From Chromatiaceae bacterium (GTDB taxonomy: Bacteria > Pseudomonadota > Gammaproteobacteria > Chromatiales > Chromatiaceae), in the NCBI GenBank assembly GCA_024235415.1, contig JACKML010000003.1, positions 248,001 to 312,000 of the forward strand: DNA of 64,000 nt, given 5' to 3'. Below, one piece after another: positions 19,447 to 29,252 of the stretch. Positions within the stretch are counted from its first letter, which is position 1; the number at the start of each line of letters is the position of its first letter. The translations under genes and the position numbers were made by a program. The notes beneath the pieces were generated by a model. The model was not told the DNA's origin and did not search any database. It was given only the letters and a program-made list of their open reading frames with translations.

Positions 19447-20286
19447 TCAGGCGAACCGGGACGGGTTCTGCCAGCCGCTGCACGCAATTGTGTGGCGTGC
19501 CGGCGGTGCTTTGTCCAGCCTCAAGAGCGTCAGCGCGCCGCCCCAAAGACAGCCGGTATCCAGTGCCCAGACGTTGTCGCGGGCCAGATATCCCAGCGTC
19601 GACCAGTGACCGAACACGATACGTTGCCCGCGGCTGGCGCGGGCCGGGTGTTCAAACCAGGGGATGCGCCCGCGTGCCTGGCTGCCCGGCGGTCCTTTTT
19701 CCTTCAGCGCCAGACGACCGTCTCCATCGACGTAGCGCAGGCGGGTAAGGCAGTTGGTAACGAAACGCCAACGCGCCATGCCGGTCAGGGAGGGATCCCA
19801 TAGATCGGGCTTGTTGCCGTACATGTGCATGAAATAGTCGACATTGCCGGTCCCGCGCAGCACTGCCTCCACCTCGCGGCCACAGGCCAGTGCGGTCGCC
19901 AGGTCCCATTGCGGGGGCAGACCGGCATGCACCATCAGAAAGTCCAGTTCCGGGTCGAAATGGATCAACGGCCGTTGACGCAGCCAGTGCAGCAGCTCGT
20001 CGCGATCGCTCGCGGCCATCACTGCATCCAGGCTGCTCTCGTCCTTGTGCTTGTCGTTGCCGGCGACCAGCGCCAGCAGATGCAGGTCGTGATTGCCGAG
20101 GACACAGATTGCGGCATCGCCCAGTTGATGGAAGAAGCGCAGCACCTGCAGTGACTTTGGGCCGCGATTGACCAGGTCACCGACACACCACAGCCGGTCG
20201 TGCGAGGGGTCGAAGCCGACGCTGTCGAGCGCGCGTCGCAGCTCATCGTAGCAACCCTGGATGTCGCCGACGGCGAATACGGCCAC
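19447..20286 (-). CDS. apaH: Bis(5'-nucleosyl)-tetraphosphatase, symmetrical
   Basis: This 279-residue metallophosphatase hydrolyses Ap4A to two ADP. It has the calcineurin-type motifs FAVGDIQGCYDEL, WCVGDLVNRGPKSL, VLGNHDLHLLAL, and later IVFGHWSTLG and ALDTGCLWGGALTLLRLD. The start chosen is the GTG at 20286, which gives the canonical N-terminus; the frame is open upstream but reads antisense-like sequence within apaG. It lies 13 bp after apaG, the usual apaG-apaH pair, and is convergent with speD. Confidence 0.95.
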   Translation of the reverse strand: MAVFAVGDIQGCYDELRRALDSVGFDPSHDRLWCVGDLVNRGPKSLQVLRFFHQLGDAAICVLGNHDLHLLALVAGNDKHKDESSLDAVMAASDRDELLHWLRQRPLIHFDPELDFLMVHAGLPPQWDLATALACGREVEAVLRGTGNVDYFMHMYGNKPDLWDPSLTGMARWRFVTNCLTRLRYVDGDGRLALKEKGPPGSQARGRIPWFEHPARASRGQRIVFGHWSTLGYLARDNVWALDTGCLWGGALTLLRLDKAPPARHTIACSGWQNPSRFA

Positions 20287-20299
20287 GTCTGAATCCGGG

Positions 20300-20683
20300 T
20301 TAGTGCAGGACGCGCGGTACCGCCAGCGAAAAGCGGTCGATAGGCGCCAGGAACGACTCTCCGTCGTCGGCCAGCATTTCGTATTCCCCTTCCATGGTCC
20401 CAACCGGGGTCTCGAGTACGGTCCCGCTGGTGTATCGGAACATCTCGCCCGGACGCAGGTAGGGCTGCTCGCCAACCACGCCTTCCCCGCGGACCTCCTG
20501 GATTTTGCCGTTCGCATCGGTGATCAGCCAGTGACGGTTCAGCAGTTTGGCGGCCTCTTTGCCGGTATTGCTGATCGTGATCGTGTAGGCGAAGACGTAG
20601 CGGTCGGCGCCCGGATCGGACTGGTCGTCGATATAGGACGTTTCGACGCCCACCTGGATCATGTGCGTGTCTGACTCGGTCAT
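20300..20683 (-). CDS. apaG: Co2+/Mg2+ efflux protein ApaG (DUF525)
   Basis: This 127-residue protein folds as a single fibronectin-like domain: VGVETSYIDDQSDPGADRYVFAYTI, LLNRHWLITDANGK, VGEQPYLRPGEMFRYTSGT and GTMEGEYEML. These are the ApaG family blocks. The molecular function is not settled, though it is associated with metal tolerance in enterics. It is first in the apaG-apaH pair and divergent from the ankyrin gene. Confidence 0.95.
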   Translation of the reverse strand: MTESDTHMIQVGVETSYIDDQSDPGADRYVFAYTITISNTGKEAAKLLNRHWLITDANGKIQEVRGEGVVGEQPYLRPGEMFRYTSGTVLETPVGTMEGEYEMLADDGESFLAPIDRFSLAVPRVLH

Positions 20684-20832
20684 GCGGGTGGCTCTCTCTT
20701 GGCTGCCTGAGCAAGCTACTTTCAGGCCGGATGAAAAGCAAGCGCGTTACAGCCCGCGCAATTGCTGCCGACAATAACAATGATCGGCGGGTGAATTCCC
20801 GCGTAAAAGCAAGACGTACGGGGAACTGGGTC

Positions 20833-21306
20833 GTGAGAAGTCTGTTGTGGATCGTTCTGGGTATCTGTCTGGCACTTCCTGCCGCTGCAGCTTCGGATGC
20901 GACGTCGCGCCTGGTCGCCGCGGCCACCGCCGGTCGCGAGGACGAGGTGCGTGACCTGCTGGTGCAGGGGGTGGACGCGAACACCAAGAACGAGACGGGT
21001 CGACCGGTGCTGGTCATGGCGGGATTCAATGGAAACCGCCGCACCGTGCTGACGCTCCTGGCTGCCGGGGCCGATGTCAACGCGGTGGATGCCGTGGGCA
21101 CCTCGGCCCTGATGGCCGCCAGCGCGTTCGGTCACCGCGATCTGGTGAACCTGCTGGTGGTCGGTGGCGCGGACGTCAATCTCAAGGACGCCGCAGGCAG
21201 GTCGGCGTTGGCACGCGCGACGCTTGCCGGCCATGCAGGGGTGGTCGAGATGCTGAAGGCGGCCGGCGCGGTGGAGGAGGACGCCGGGAAGGTGGCGAAG
21301 AAGTAA
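20833..21306 (+). CDS. Secreted ankyrin-repeat protein
   Basis: From the GTG at 20833 the protein (157 residues) begins with a signal peptide (RSLLWIVLGICLALPAAAAS). Three to four ankyrin repeats follow (RLVAAATAGREDEVRDLLVQ, GRPVLVMAGFNGNRRTVLTL, GTSALMAASAFGHRDLVNLL, GRSALARATLAGHAGVVEML), and the C-terminus is lysine-rich. An earlier ATG at 20731 would add 34 charged residues in front of the signal peptide, so I prefer the GTG, which also has GGGGAA seven bases upstream. It is probably a periplasmic protein-binding module; partner unknown. Confidence 0.75.
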   Translation: MRSLLWIVLGICLALPAAAASDATSRLVAAATAGREDEVRDLLVQGVDANTKNETGRPVLVMAGFNGNRRTVLTLLAAGADVNAVDAVGTSALMAASAFGHRDLVNLLVVGGADVNLKDAAGRSALARATLAGHAGVVEMLKAAGAVEEDAGKVAKK

Positions 21307-21443
21307 GCTGCCCGGTGTGCCGGAGATTGCGTCGGCGGGCCGTGGATTTTCCTGGTTTTGCGACTAAGGTTTGACCTGTGGCACAGCGTACCGCACCTGG
21401 ATCCGGCACCATTGCCGCGCTGAAGCCAAAGGGGATTGATGCA

Positions 21444-21629
21444 ATGCAGCGGCCACTATCGAAATCCAGTGGAAGAGCCGATCCGTTCGGGATGCTGGTG
21501 CTGGCCGTCATGCTGGCGCTGTTCGTCACGATCGGGGTGCAGGCACTGGTTTCGATCCGCGCCGAGACCGATCGCGCCGATGTGGCCGGCTGTTTCAATC
21601 CCTGTATCACACTCGATATGCGTTACTGA
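21444..21629 (+). CDS. Small single-pass membrane protein, unknown
   Basis: This 61-residue ORF has one predicted membrane helix (FGMLVLAVMLALFVTIGVQALV, about residues 16-37) and a C-terminal C-x3-C pair (GCFNPCITLDM). The ATG at 21444 has AAGGGGA nine bases upstream; a GTG at 21378 in the same frame would give 83 residues. It lies between the ankyrin gene and the oxidoreductase gene and is not recognised as a family. Confidence 0.5.
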   Translation: MQRPLSKSSGRADPFGMLVLAVMLALFVTIGVQALVSIRAETDRADVAGCFNPCITLDMRY

Positions 21630-21676
21630 ACGACTGTGCTAGGCTCGGCAACTTCCTGCCGACCGAGGACAGCTCC

Positions 21677-22615
21677 TTGTCTAAGCGCCTTGCCGTCGGG
21701 GTGATCGGTGTCGGTTACCTCGGCCGTTTCCACGCCCTGATCTATTCCAGACATCCCGACGTCGACCTGGTCGGCGTCGTCGATACCAATCCCGATACGG
21801 CCCGCGCCGTCGCCGCAGAGGCGGGCTGCGCCGCGTTTGGCGATGCCGCAGCGTTGCTGGGCAAGGTCGATGCAGTGAGCATCGTCGTGCCGACCACGGC
21901 GCACCTGTCGGTGGCGCGGCTGTTCCTCGACAACGGGGTTCACGTGTTGCTGGAGAAGCCGATCGCGACGACCGTCGAGGAGGGTGTCGAGATCGTCGCC
22001 GCCGCCGAGCGGGCCGGTGTGGTGCTGCAGATCGGCCACCTCGAACGCTTCAATGCCGGGGTGATGGCGCTGGCTGGCCGCATCAAGGACCCGCGTTTCA
22101 TCGAGGCGCACCGGATGAGCCCTTTCGTGGCGCGCGCGACCGACGTGGACGTGATCTCCGACCTGATGATCCACGACATCGATATCGTGTTATCGCTGAT
22201 CGATGCCGAGATCTCGCATATCTCCGCGGCCGGTACCGCGGTGTTGACCGACCATATCGACATCGCCAACGCACGCCTGGAATTCAGCAATGGTGCGGTG
22301 GCGAACGTGATTGCCAGTCGTGTGTCGCGCGACAAGATGCGGCGCATCCGTGTGTTCGAACACCATCGCTACCAGTCCCTCGACTTCATCGAACAGAAGC
22401 TGGATGTCGCATACCCGCAGGAAAAGCCGGGTGAGCCCTGGCCGGAAATCGTCACCGAACGCATCGCAATCGAGCCGGTCAAGCCGCTCGATGCCGAGAT
22501 CGATGCATTCACCCGTTGTGCGCGTTCGGGTGAAACGCCACTCGTCGGCGGGTCTGTGGGATTGCGAGCGCTCGAAGTCGCGTTGCAGGTCAAGGCGACG
22601 ATAGAAGGCGCCTGA
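21677..22615 (+). CDS. Gfo/Idh/MocA family NAD(P)-dependent oxidoreductase
   Basis: This 312-residue protein has an N-terminal Rossmann fold (VGVIGVGYLGRFHALIYSRH, VDLVGVVDTNPDTA), the conserved EKP motif (VLLEKPIATTVEEG) and the GHLERFNAG / DLMIHDIDIVLSLI blocks of the GFO_IDH_MocA C-terminal domain. The family oxidises or reduces sugars and related compounds; some members near lipid A genes act on UDP-sugars, but no such neighbour is present here. It starts with TTG at 21677. It is convergent with pdxA. Confidence 0.9.
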   Translation: MSKRLAVGVIGVGYLGRFHALIYSRHPDVDLVGVVDTNPDTARAVAAEAGCAAFGDAAALLGKVDAVSIVVPTTAHLSVARLFLDNGVHVLLEKPIATTVEEGVEIVAAAERAGVVLQIGHLERFNAGVMALAGRIKDPRFIEAHRMSPFVARATDVDVISDLMIHDIDIVLSLIDAEISHISAAGTAVLTDHIDIANARLEFSNGAVANVIASRVSRDKMRRIRVFEHHRYQSLDFIEQKLDVAYPQEKPGEPWPEIVTERIAIEPVKPLDAEIDAFTRCARSGETPLVGGSVGLRALEVALQVKATIEGA

Positions 22616-22637
22616 GCGGATCGGCCGTCGGCGCCGA

Positions 22638-23612
22638 TCAGCGGGTCATCTGCAGGGCCTGCTCGATCGCGGCGCCCAGACTGCCGGCATCGGCCCTGCC
22701 ACTGCCGGCCAGGTCCAGCGCCGTGCCGTGATCCACCGAGGTGCGCACCAGCGGCAGACCGAGGGTGATATTGACGGCCTTGCCGAATCCCTTGTGTTTG
22801 AGCACCGGCAGGCCCTGGTCGTGATACATCGCCAGCACCGCGTCAGCACGCTTCAGATTGGGTTCGGTGAACAGTGTGTCTGCGGGCATGGGCCCTTCCA
22901 GGCACATGCCGTGCTCTCGCAGCCGTTCGAGCACCGGTTCGATCACCTCGATTTCTTCGCGCCCCAGGTGGCCGCTTTCGCCGGCGTGTGGGTTGAGTCC
23001 GCAGACCAGTATCCTCGGCCGGCTGATGGCGAATCGTGTACGCAATTCGGCATCCAGGATGCGCAGAACGCGGTCCAGGGTCGCCGGTGTGATTGCGTCG
23101 GCCACGGCGCGCAGCGGCAGGTGCGTGGTGGCGAGGGCGACCCGCAGCCCCGGGCAGGCCAGCATCATCACCGGGTGACCACCGCTGCGCGCGGCGAGAA
23201 ACTCGGTGTGACCGGTGAACGCGATGCCGGCGTCGTTTATGACTCCCTTGTGCACCGGCGCGGTGACCATCGCCGCGAAACGGCCCTGCAGGCAGCCATC
23301 GACGGCGCGGTTCAAGGTGTCGAGCACGTAGCGGGCGTTGCCGGTGTTGAGCACGCCAGGTACGCAGGGTGCCGCCAGCGGTAACGCATCGACATACAGT
23401 CGGCCGGCCGTCGCCGGAGCGTTGGGGGCGTCTGCGCCGACGTGTTCAAGCGTGAGGGGCAGGCCGAGCTGTGCCGCGCGCTGCAGCAGCAGGTCCGGGT
23501 CTGCGATCACGACCAGCGGTACCGGCCATGCGCGCTGCGCGATCGTCACGCACAGGTCTGGACCGATACCGGCGGGTTCACCGGCGGTCAGGGCGAGGGC
23601 GTCGGCGGTCAT
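22638..23612 (-). CDS. pdxA: 4-hydroxythreonine-4-phosphate dehydrogenase
   Basis: This 324-residue enzyme of pyridoxal 5'-phosphate synthesis oxidises 4-phosphohydroxy-L-threonine. Signatures: [63 protein letters not shown] and [16 protein letters not shown] (metal-binding histidines in GHTE, HAGE and YHDQG). The start ATG at 23612 is one base from the surA stop, the usual lptD-surA-pdxA operon. In E. coli the operon continues into rsmA and apaGH; here apaGH lies 2.3 kb away on the same strand. Confidence 0.96.
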   Translation of the reverse strand: MTADALALTAGEPAGIGPDLCVTIAQRAWPVPLVVIADPDLLLQRAAQLGLPLTLEHVGADAPNAPATAGRLYVDALPLAAPCVPGVLNTGNARYVLDTLNRAVDGCLQGRFAAMVTAPVHKGVINDAGIAFTGHTEFLAARSGGHPVMMLACPGLRVALATTHLPLRAVADAITPATLDRVLRILDAELRTRFAISRPRILVCGLNPHAGESGHLGREEIEVIEPVLERLREHGMCLEGPMPADTLFTEPNLKRADAVLAMYHDQGLPVLKHKGFGKAVNITLGLPLVRTSVDHGTALDLAGSGRADAGSLGAAIEQALQMTR

Positions 23613-23613
23613 C

Positions 23614-24927
23614 TCAGTTGTTGATATCGTCCAGGCGCAGCTCGATGTAGGCCTCGTCACGCAGCTTGCGCAGGTAGTTTTCCAGTGCCTCGGCGGCCTT
23701 CTCGTCGCGTACCGCCTTGGTGGCCTGGTCGCGCCGCGTCTCGTCGGTGGCGTCGTAGTCGCGGCGCCCGAGTACCTGCACGATGTGCCAGCCGAACTGG
23801 GTCTTGAACGGTCGGCTGATCTCGTCGATCGCCAGCTGGTCCATCTGTTCCTCGAATGCGGGCACCAGGTTGCCGGGGGTCGACCAGCCCAGGTCGCCGC
23901 CCTTGATCGCCGACGGTTTGTCGTCGGAGTTGGAACGCGCCAGGGCGTCGAAGTCGTCGCCACCGAGGATGCGCTCACGCAACTGTTCCAGGCGGCGGCG
24001 AGCATCTTCGTCCGAGGTCAGCTCGTCGGTGCGGACCAGGATGTGCCGGGGATGGGTCTGGCGCACGATCTTGGAGTTGCCGCTGCGCACGTCCTCCAGC
24101 TGGATGATGTGAAAACCACGGCCGGCGGATATCGGCCCCTGCACCTCGCCGACCTGCATCTTGGCGACATAGGGCTGCAGCAGCGGCGGCACGCTGTTGA
24201 CCTCGATCCAGTCGAGATCGCCGCCCTGCAGGGCGTTCTGTCCGGTGGAGTATTCCTGTGCCAGGGAGCGGAAGTCGTCGCCGCCGCGAATGCGTTCGAC
24301 CAGCCGCGATGCCTGGATGCGCGCCTCCTCGCGTTGTGTCGGGGTCGCGCCGTCCGGCGCTTCGATCAGGATATACAGAAGATGCACTGCGGTGCGGCCG
24401 TCCGCGCCGCCGCTGCGTTCGAGATAGCTGTCGACTTCGGACTTGGTGACCTGGATACGGTTTGTCACCTCGCGGTTGCGCAGGCTGCGCACCACGATCT
24501 CGTCACGCATCGTGCGGCGGAAGGTCTGAAAGTCCATTCCCTCGGCCTGCAGTGCGTCACGCAGCTCGGTCACAGTCATCTGGTTGTTCTGGGCAATCGC
24601 ATTGATCGCACGGGTGATCGTCTCTTCGTCGGCCTCGATACCAAGTCGTGCGGCCTCGGCCAGTTGCAGCTTGTTCATGATCAGGCTGTCGAAGGCCTGC
24701 TTCTGAATGGCTGCGACGCTCGGCATCGGCGATACGCCCTTCTGCTGCAGCCGCTGCGACAGCTTTGTCGCCTCGATGCGCAATTCGCTCAGCATCACGA
24801 CGTCTTCGCCGACCACGGCGATGATCCGGTCGATCAGCAGCGCCTGCTCGGCGATTGCCGCGGCCGACACGAGAAAGCAGGCGAGCGCCGCCAACAGCGC
24901 GTTGCGAAGGTGGCGGCGTCTAGTCAT
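23614..24927 (-). CDS. surA: Periplasmic chaperone / peptidyl-prolyl isomerase SurA
   Basis: This 437-residue outer-membrane protein chaperone has a signal peptide ([20 protein letters not shown]). An N-terminal SurA domain follows ([20 protein letters not shown]), then two parvulin domains (first near [13 protein letters not shown] to [12 protein letters not shown], second near [16 protein letters not shown] to [15 protein letters not shown]), and a C-terminal helix. The ATG at 24927 overlaps the lptD stop by 8 bp, so SurA is translationally coupled to one of its main clients, LptD. Confidence 0.96.
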   Translation of the reverse strand: MTRRRHLRNALLAALACFLVSAAAIAEQALLIDRIIAVVGEDVVMLSELRIEATKLSQRLQQKGVSPMPSVAAIQKQAFDSLIMNKLQLAEAARLGIEADEETITRAINAIAQNNQMTVTELRDALQAEGMDFQTFRRTMRDEIVVRSLRNREVTNRIQVTKSEVDSYLERSGGADGRTAVHLLYILIEAPDGATPTQREEARIQASRLVERIRGGDDFRSLAQEYSTGQNALQGGDLDWIEVNSVPPLLQPYVAKMQVGEVQGPISAGRGFHIIQLEDVRSGNSKIVRQTHPRHILVRTDELTSDEDARRRLEQLRERILGGDDFDALARSNSDDKPSAIKGGDLGWSTPGNLVPAFEEQMDQLAIDEISRPFKTQFGWHIVQVLGRRDYDATDETRRDQATKAVRDEKAAEALENYLRKLRDEAYIELRLDDINN

Positions 24928-27790
24928 TTTCGTCGGTGCGGTAGCCATAGATGCCGCGCTCCAGAGTCTGGTCAATGTCATTTCCCAATCGGCCCAGGCC
25001 GTTAAGTTCGAGTTGAACGAGGAAAGCGAGGTTGTGGTCGTTTCCCGTGCTGTCGGTGTACTGACGCAACAATGCGCGGGTACGCCAACAGCAGCTGCCG
25101 CGGTATTCGATGCCGGCCAGTGCCTCGAGCAGGCGTTTGTCCCTGAGCGAGTAATTGTGCCGCCCGATCAGACTGACTTTGTCGCTGACCGGCCATATGG
25201 CTGCCAGGTCAGTCTGTTCGGTGATGCCGTGTCTCAAGCGGTATCCGACGTTGAATACGCGCTGCTGCGTGTCACGATAACTGAGTTGGGCCAACGCCTG
25301 GTCGATGTTGCCTCCACTGCCGTCCTGCGGGTCCCATTGTATGCCGGCGCGTGTCTGCCAGTTGCCGCTGAGTCGCGCCGCCACCTCGCCGACCACCGCC
25401 GAGGTGCTGTTGTCGTTGACCGGTTCTCCCGGCAGCGTCACCTCGCGGTCCTCAAAGTACAGGATCTGACCGATGCTGGTGCGCAGCAGTTCCACGCCGC
25501 TGTCGTCAGCGAGCAGGCGGCTGGTCAGCGCCAGCGTCACCTGGTTGGCGTCACCGAAGCGGTCGGGTCCGTTGTAACGGTTCTCGCGGAACAGGTTGTC
25601 GAAGCTGAAATCGAACTCTGTGGTATCGAATATGGGCTGGTCTGCCTGGCTGCCGCTAGGCACGTAGAGATAGAACAGGCGTGGTTCCAGGGTCTGCGTC
25701 ACGGCGTTGCCGAAATAGTCTGTGCTGCGGTCGAAGAACAGCCCGCTATCGAGACTGAACATGCCGTTGAGGCTGGACGGGGAATCGCTCAGGCCGGCGG
25801 TCTGGTCGGTCAACTGGTACGCGGTGTAGCGCGCGCCGACCTTGGGTTCGATGAATCCCCAACTCTCGCGCAGCGGCAGACTGAGCGCGGGGAACAGGTC
25901 GATGCGATGGCCGCGGACCGAGTCGCGCTTGTAGAAGTTCACGTACTCGGCGGCCAGGTGGTAGGTAGTGCCGGAAACGCCGTCTGGGTTGCGCAAATCG
26001 ACCAGCAACTGCGGCAGGCGGCTGTAGGGGCGATCGGCGAGTGATATCGCGTCATCGATCGTCTGGAAGCCCTGTATTCGACCGAGCATCTCCCAGGTAT
26101 CACCGTGATAACGCATCTCGCCGGCACGCTCGATGTGCGTGGAGCTGGTGATCGCCAGGCTGTCACCCAGATCCTCGAGATAGGCGCTATCCGACACATA
26201 GCCCATGCGCACCGCACTCTCGGTGCGTACGTCGAACTGGGTATGGGTCTGCAGCGACACGCTGCCACGCGCATCATTGCCACTGCGCTCGCGGTCGTTG
26301 GGCAGATATTCGGCGGCCAGCGTGCCGTTGCTGGACTCGGTCAGGAAACGGAATTCACCGCCGAGCAGCGCACCACGCTTGGACATCAGGCGCGGTGTCA
26401 GCGTCAGGTCGTAGTTCTCGGCGAGATTGAGGTAGTAGGGGACACTGAGGTCGAAGCCGGTGTTGCTGCTGTACCCGACCGCCGGAATCAGCAGGCCGGA
26501 ACGCCGTCGGTCGTCGATCGGAAACGTAAAGGTCGGGGCATACAGTATCGGCACCCCCATAAACCGCAGGCTTGCATGCTGTGCGGTGCCCAGGCCCTCC
26601 GCCTGGTCGAGTTCCAGGGCTTCGGCCTTGAGCAACCAGTCGCTGCTGCCGGGCTGGCAGGTCGTGTAGCTGATCTCCGTGTAGCGGCTGCGGCCGTCTC
26701 CCAGGTACTCCGCGCTGGCGGCGTCGCCGCGTGCACGCATTGCCGGCACGCGGTAGCTCGCCTGCTCGATTCGTCCCTGGCCGGTCGCCAGCTGGTAGTG
26801 GGCGGTGCTGCCGGCAATGCGGATGTCCGGCCGGCTGAGCAGCACAGCACCGCGCGCATCGATTTCACCGGTGGTGCGGTTGAGTATGAGTTCGTCGGCC
26901 TGCATGTGCGCGACACCCTGGGTCAGCACGACATTGCCGCTGAAGACGACCTGTTCCGGTTCCAGCTGGCCGACGGCGGCGTCGGCGGCCACCTCGACCG
27001 GTGCGGTGGCCGCGCTGTCGTCGATCGACATCGGCGTTGACGCCGCAGCACCGCTCGGCAGTGCGCAGCTTTGCCAGTCGATACCTTGGTCGATCCGGGT
27101 GGCCGCGTTGTTGTCGACGCCGCTGGCAACTACCGCAGTGTTGGCGGTCGGCTCGGTGCTGGCGGTGGGGACGGCCGCCTGCGTCTGCATGGTCGCGGCT
27201 GTCGGCGCGGCGGCTTCTCCTGTGAGCAGGTCAGGTGTTGCGCTGCTGTGAAATGCGTAAGCGGCGGCTGCAGCACCCGATGCGGCGTCCGTTGGCGTTG
27301 CAGCGCTTGGTTCCGGGCCCGTTGACTTCGTCGGCGCCGGCTCGTCTGCGGCCGTGGGGATTGGCGTCGCTGCAGCGGCGACCGGCCTGGCGGCGGGCTC
27401 GGGCAGAGGGCCAGTCTTGGGCGGTGCCGCTTGTTCCCTGCCCGGCGTCACTGCGGCGGATCCCAGTGCTACCGATGCAGTGGCGGCTGGCGGTCGGGGT
27501 TCAGCCGGGGTCGCGTCTATCGCCGTCGGCCCCGAAGGCGCAGCGGATTGCGGCGCTGGTGCCCCGGCGCCCGGCGTCGCCTGCGGTTGTTCGTCAGGGG
27601 CAGTTGCAGGTGCTTCGATCGGTGCTCTATCGAGCGGCGGTGCCGGTTCGCCGTCCTGGTAACACTGCCAGCCCAGCCCGTCGGCCGTGGCGCGGCAGTC
27701 CCACGCCGGTTCCGCCGCCTGAACCGCGACATGCAACAGCAGCAGGCTGGCGAATCCGGCCAGGAACGGATGGGTTGCCGGGCGCAGCAT
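24920..27790 (-). CDS. lptD: LPS-assembly protein LptD with a long Ala/Pro-rich N-terminal insert
   Basis: Outer-membrane beta-barrel that inserts lipopolysaccharide together with LptE. From the ATG at 27790 it is 956 residues, against about 780 in E. coli. The order is: signal peptide (FLAGFASLLLLHVAVQA), a WDCRATADGLGWQCY segment, a low-complexity Ala/Pro/Thr stretch from about 47 to 235, a DWQSCAL segment, the OstA-type periplasmic beta-jellyroll (QVVFSGNVVLTQG), and the barrel. The cysteines needed for the inter-domain disulfides are present: N-terminal Cys, SYTTC in the middle and the RGSCCW pair near the C-terminus. The AT-rich spacer 27940-27980 to amgK probably holds divergent promoters. 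Confidence 0.95.
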   Translation of the reverse strand: MLRPATHPFLAGFASLLLLHVAVQAAEPAWDCRATADGLGWQCYQDGEPAPPLDRAPIEAPATAPDEQPQATPGAGAPAPQSAAPSGPTAIDATPAEPRPPAATASVALGSAAVTPGREQAAPPKTGPLPEPAARPVAAAATPIPTAADEPAPTKSTGPEPSAATPTDAASGAAAAAYAFHSSATPDLLTGEAAAPTAATMQTQAAVPTASTEPTANTAVVASGVDNNAATRIDQGIDWQSCALPSGAAASTPMSIDDSAATAPVEVAADAAVGQLEPEQVVFSGNVVLTQGVAHMQADELILNRTTGEIDARGAVLLSRPDIRIAGSTAHYQLATGQGRIEQASYRVPAMRARGDAASAEYLGDGRSRYTEISYTTCQPGSSDWLLKAEALELDQAEGLGTAQHASLRFMGVPILYAPTFTFPIDDRRRSGLLIPAVGYSSNTGFDLSVPYYLNLAENYDLTLTPRLMSKRGALLGGEFRFLTESSNGTLAAEYLPNDRERSGNDARGSVSLQTHTQFDVRTESAVRMGYVSDSAYLEDLGDSLAITSSTHIERAGEMRYHGDTWEMLGRIQGFQTIDDAISLADRPYSRLPQLLVDLRNPDGVSGTTYHLAAEYVNFYKRDSVRGHRIDLFPALSLPLRESWGFIEPKVGARYTAYQLTDQTAGLSDSPSSLNGMFSLDSGLFFDRSTDYFGNAVTQTLEPRLFYLYVPSGSQADQPIFDTTEFDFSFDNLFRENRYNGPDRFGDANQVTLALTSRLLADDSGVELLRTSIGQILYFEDREVTLPGEPVNDNSTSAVVGEVAARLSGNWQTRAGIQWDPQDGSGGNIDQALAQLSYRDTQQRVFNVGYRLRHGITEQTDLAAIWPVSDKVSLIGRHNYSLRDKRLLEALAGIEYRGSCCWRTRALLRQYTDSTGNDHNLAFLVQLELNGLGRLGNDIDQTLERGIYGYRTDEND

Positions 27791-28026
27791 GGCCGCGTGC
27801 AGTGGCTTGAGGCGGATGATCCGTTGGGTCCCTGGCACGTGGCTGTTCTTTGGTTTCCTGGTGTGCTGGCCGGCAGACGGCTTGCGCGCGGGTGGCGGCT
27901 GCAACCGTCGGATGCGGACGCCTCGTTGGCGGCGCTTCGAGGGGCGGTAAAATCTCATAGAATAAGGTTTTCTTCAATTCCCGACGGCCCGCACTGGTGG
28001 CGCTCGCGGGTCAAAGTGAGGCCCGT

Positions 28027-29010
28027 ATGCCGCAACGTCTGCGTCTGCTCGAGCAATGGCTGGTGCAGTCCTGCCGCCTGTCGTTCGAGGACATTGCACC
28101 GGCGTCCGCTGATGCCAGTTTCAGGCGTTATTTTCGGGTTGTCCTGCGCGACGGCTCGACCCTGGTCGCGATGGACGCGCCGCCGGACAAGGAGGACTGC
28201 CATCCGTTCGTCGCCGTCGCCGGGCGGATGCGAGAGGCGGGTCTGCACGTGCCGCAGATCTTTGCCCAGGACCTGGCGCAGGGTTTTCTGCTGCTCGAAG
28301 ACCTCGGCACCCGACCCTACCTCGATGCCCTGAACGCCGGCTCAGTGGAGTCCCTGTACGGCGATGCCACCCGGGCGCTGTTGCGCCTGCAGGTCGCCGC
28401 CCCTGTCGATGGCCTGCCGCGCTATGACCGCGCAATGCTGCTGCGCGAGATGCAGCTGTTTCCTGACTGGTTGCTCGGCCAGCACCTGGGGCTGGTGCTG
28501 GATGACAGCGAAGGCGCGATGCTGATAGACGCGTTTGATGTGCTGGTGGACAACGCACTGGCCCAGCCGGTGGTGTGTGTCCACCGGGATTTTCATTCGC
28601 GCAACCTGATGGTCGTCGATGGCGACAACCCGGGCGTGATCGACTTCCAGGATGCGGTCGCCGGGCCGCTCACCTATGACCTGGTGTCGCTGCTGCGCGA
28701 CTGTTACGTGCGTTGGCCCGCCGAGCAGGTCGATGCCTGGGTTGCAGGTTACTTCCAGGCAGCGCGCCGCGCGGGCTTGACCGGCGATGTCGATGCGGCG
28801 ACCTTTCTCGCGTGGTTCGACCTGATGGGGGTGCAGCGGCACCTGAAGGCGGCCGGGATCTTCGCCCGCCTGAACCATCGCGACGGCAAGCCGGGGTACC
28901 TGGCGGATATCCCGCGCACGCTCGGTTACATCGTCGAGGCCGGACGGCGCCGGCCAGGGGTGGAGTGGCTGGCCGGCTTCATCGCCGGGCGCGTGTTGCC
29001 GCGAATGTAG
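28027..29010 (+). CDS. amgK: Sugar kinase AmgK-like (N-acetylmuramate/N-acetylglucosamine anomeric kinase)
   Basis: This 327-residue aminoglycoside-phosphotransferase-fold kinase has DASFRRYFRVVL, LLLEDLGTRPYLD, the catalytic loop VVCVHRDFHSRNLMVVDG, the metal-binding GVIDFQDAVAGPLTYDLVSLLRD and GVQRHLKAAGIFARL. Divergence from lptD is the Pseudomonas arrangement, in which AmgK phosphorylates MurNAc at C1 in peptidoglycan recycling and MurU follows. Here no murU is found downstream; the next plus-strand gene is 240 bp away and belongs to a different cluster. The ATG at 28027 is preferred over a GTG/TTG-type start 10 codons earlier. Confidence 0.85.
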   Translation: MPQRLRLLEQWLVQSCRLSFEDIAPASADASFRRYFRVVLRDGSTLVAMDAPPDKEDCHPFVAVAGRMREAGLHVPQIFAQDLAQGFLLLEDLGTRPYLDALNAGSVESLYGDATRALLRLQVAAPVDGLPRYDRAMLLREMQLFPDWLLGQHLGLVLDDSEGAMLIDAFDVLVDNALAQPVVCVHRDFHSRNLMVVDGDNPGVIDFQDAVAGPLTYDLVSLLRDCYVRWPAEQVDAWVAGYFQAARRAGLTGDVDAATFLAWFDLMGVQRHLKAAGIFARLNHRDGKPGYLADIPRTLGYIVEAGRRRPGVEWLAGFIAGRVLPRM

Positions 29011-29120
29011 TCGCACGGGAGCAATGCCGTGATGCGCGTGGCCTTTCGGTTGACGAGGTGTCGCGTGTAGACTCGGCGATATTCGGCGCACATGCCCAGG
29101 AATGGTTTCGTTCCCATCGC

Positions 29121-29141
29121 GGTGTCAGGAAACTTGACACT
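29121..29141. promoter_or_regulatory. Imperfect dyad upstream of the Cys-motif secreted protein
   Basis: GTGTCA (29122-29127) and TGACAC (29135-29140) form an inverted repeat separated by 7 bp, with partial symmetry extending outward by a base on each side. It lies 110 bp before the start at 29253, in the only sizeable spacer (29011-29252) ahead of the 29.2-34.2 kb gene set. It could be an operator; no good promoter pair was found with it. Confidence 0.3.
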
Positions 29142-29252
29142 TGTGATCTGCAGGCCCCAGTCCCTGCTGTTTGTCGCCTTGCCAAACAAAGACATACAGC
29201 GATGGCACTGAAAGTGCATGAATCGCCAGTATATTTAAGGAGACCGGTTGCG

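Noticed and set aside
23338..25005. 555-codon open frame on the plus strand opposite pdxA/surA
   Set aside because: Shadow of two unmistakable genes on the other strand.
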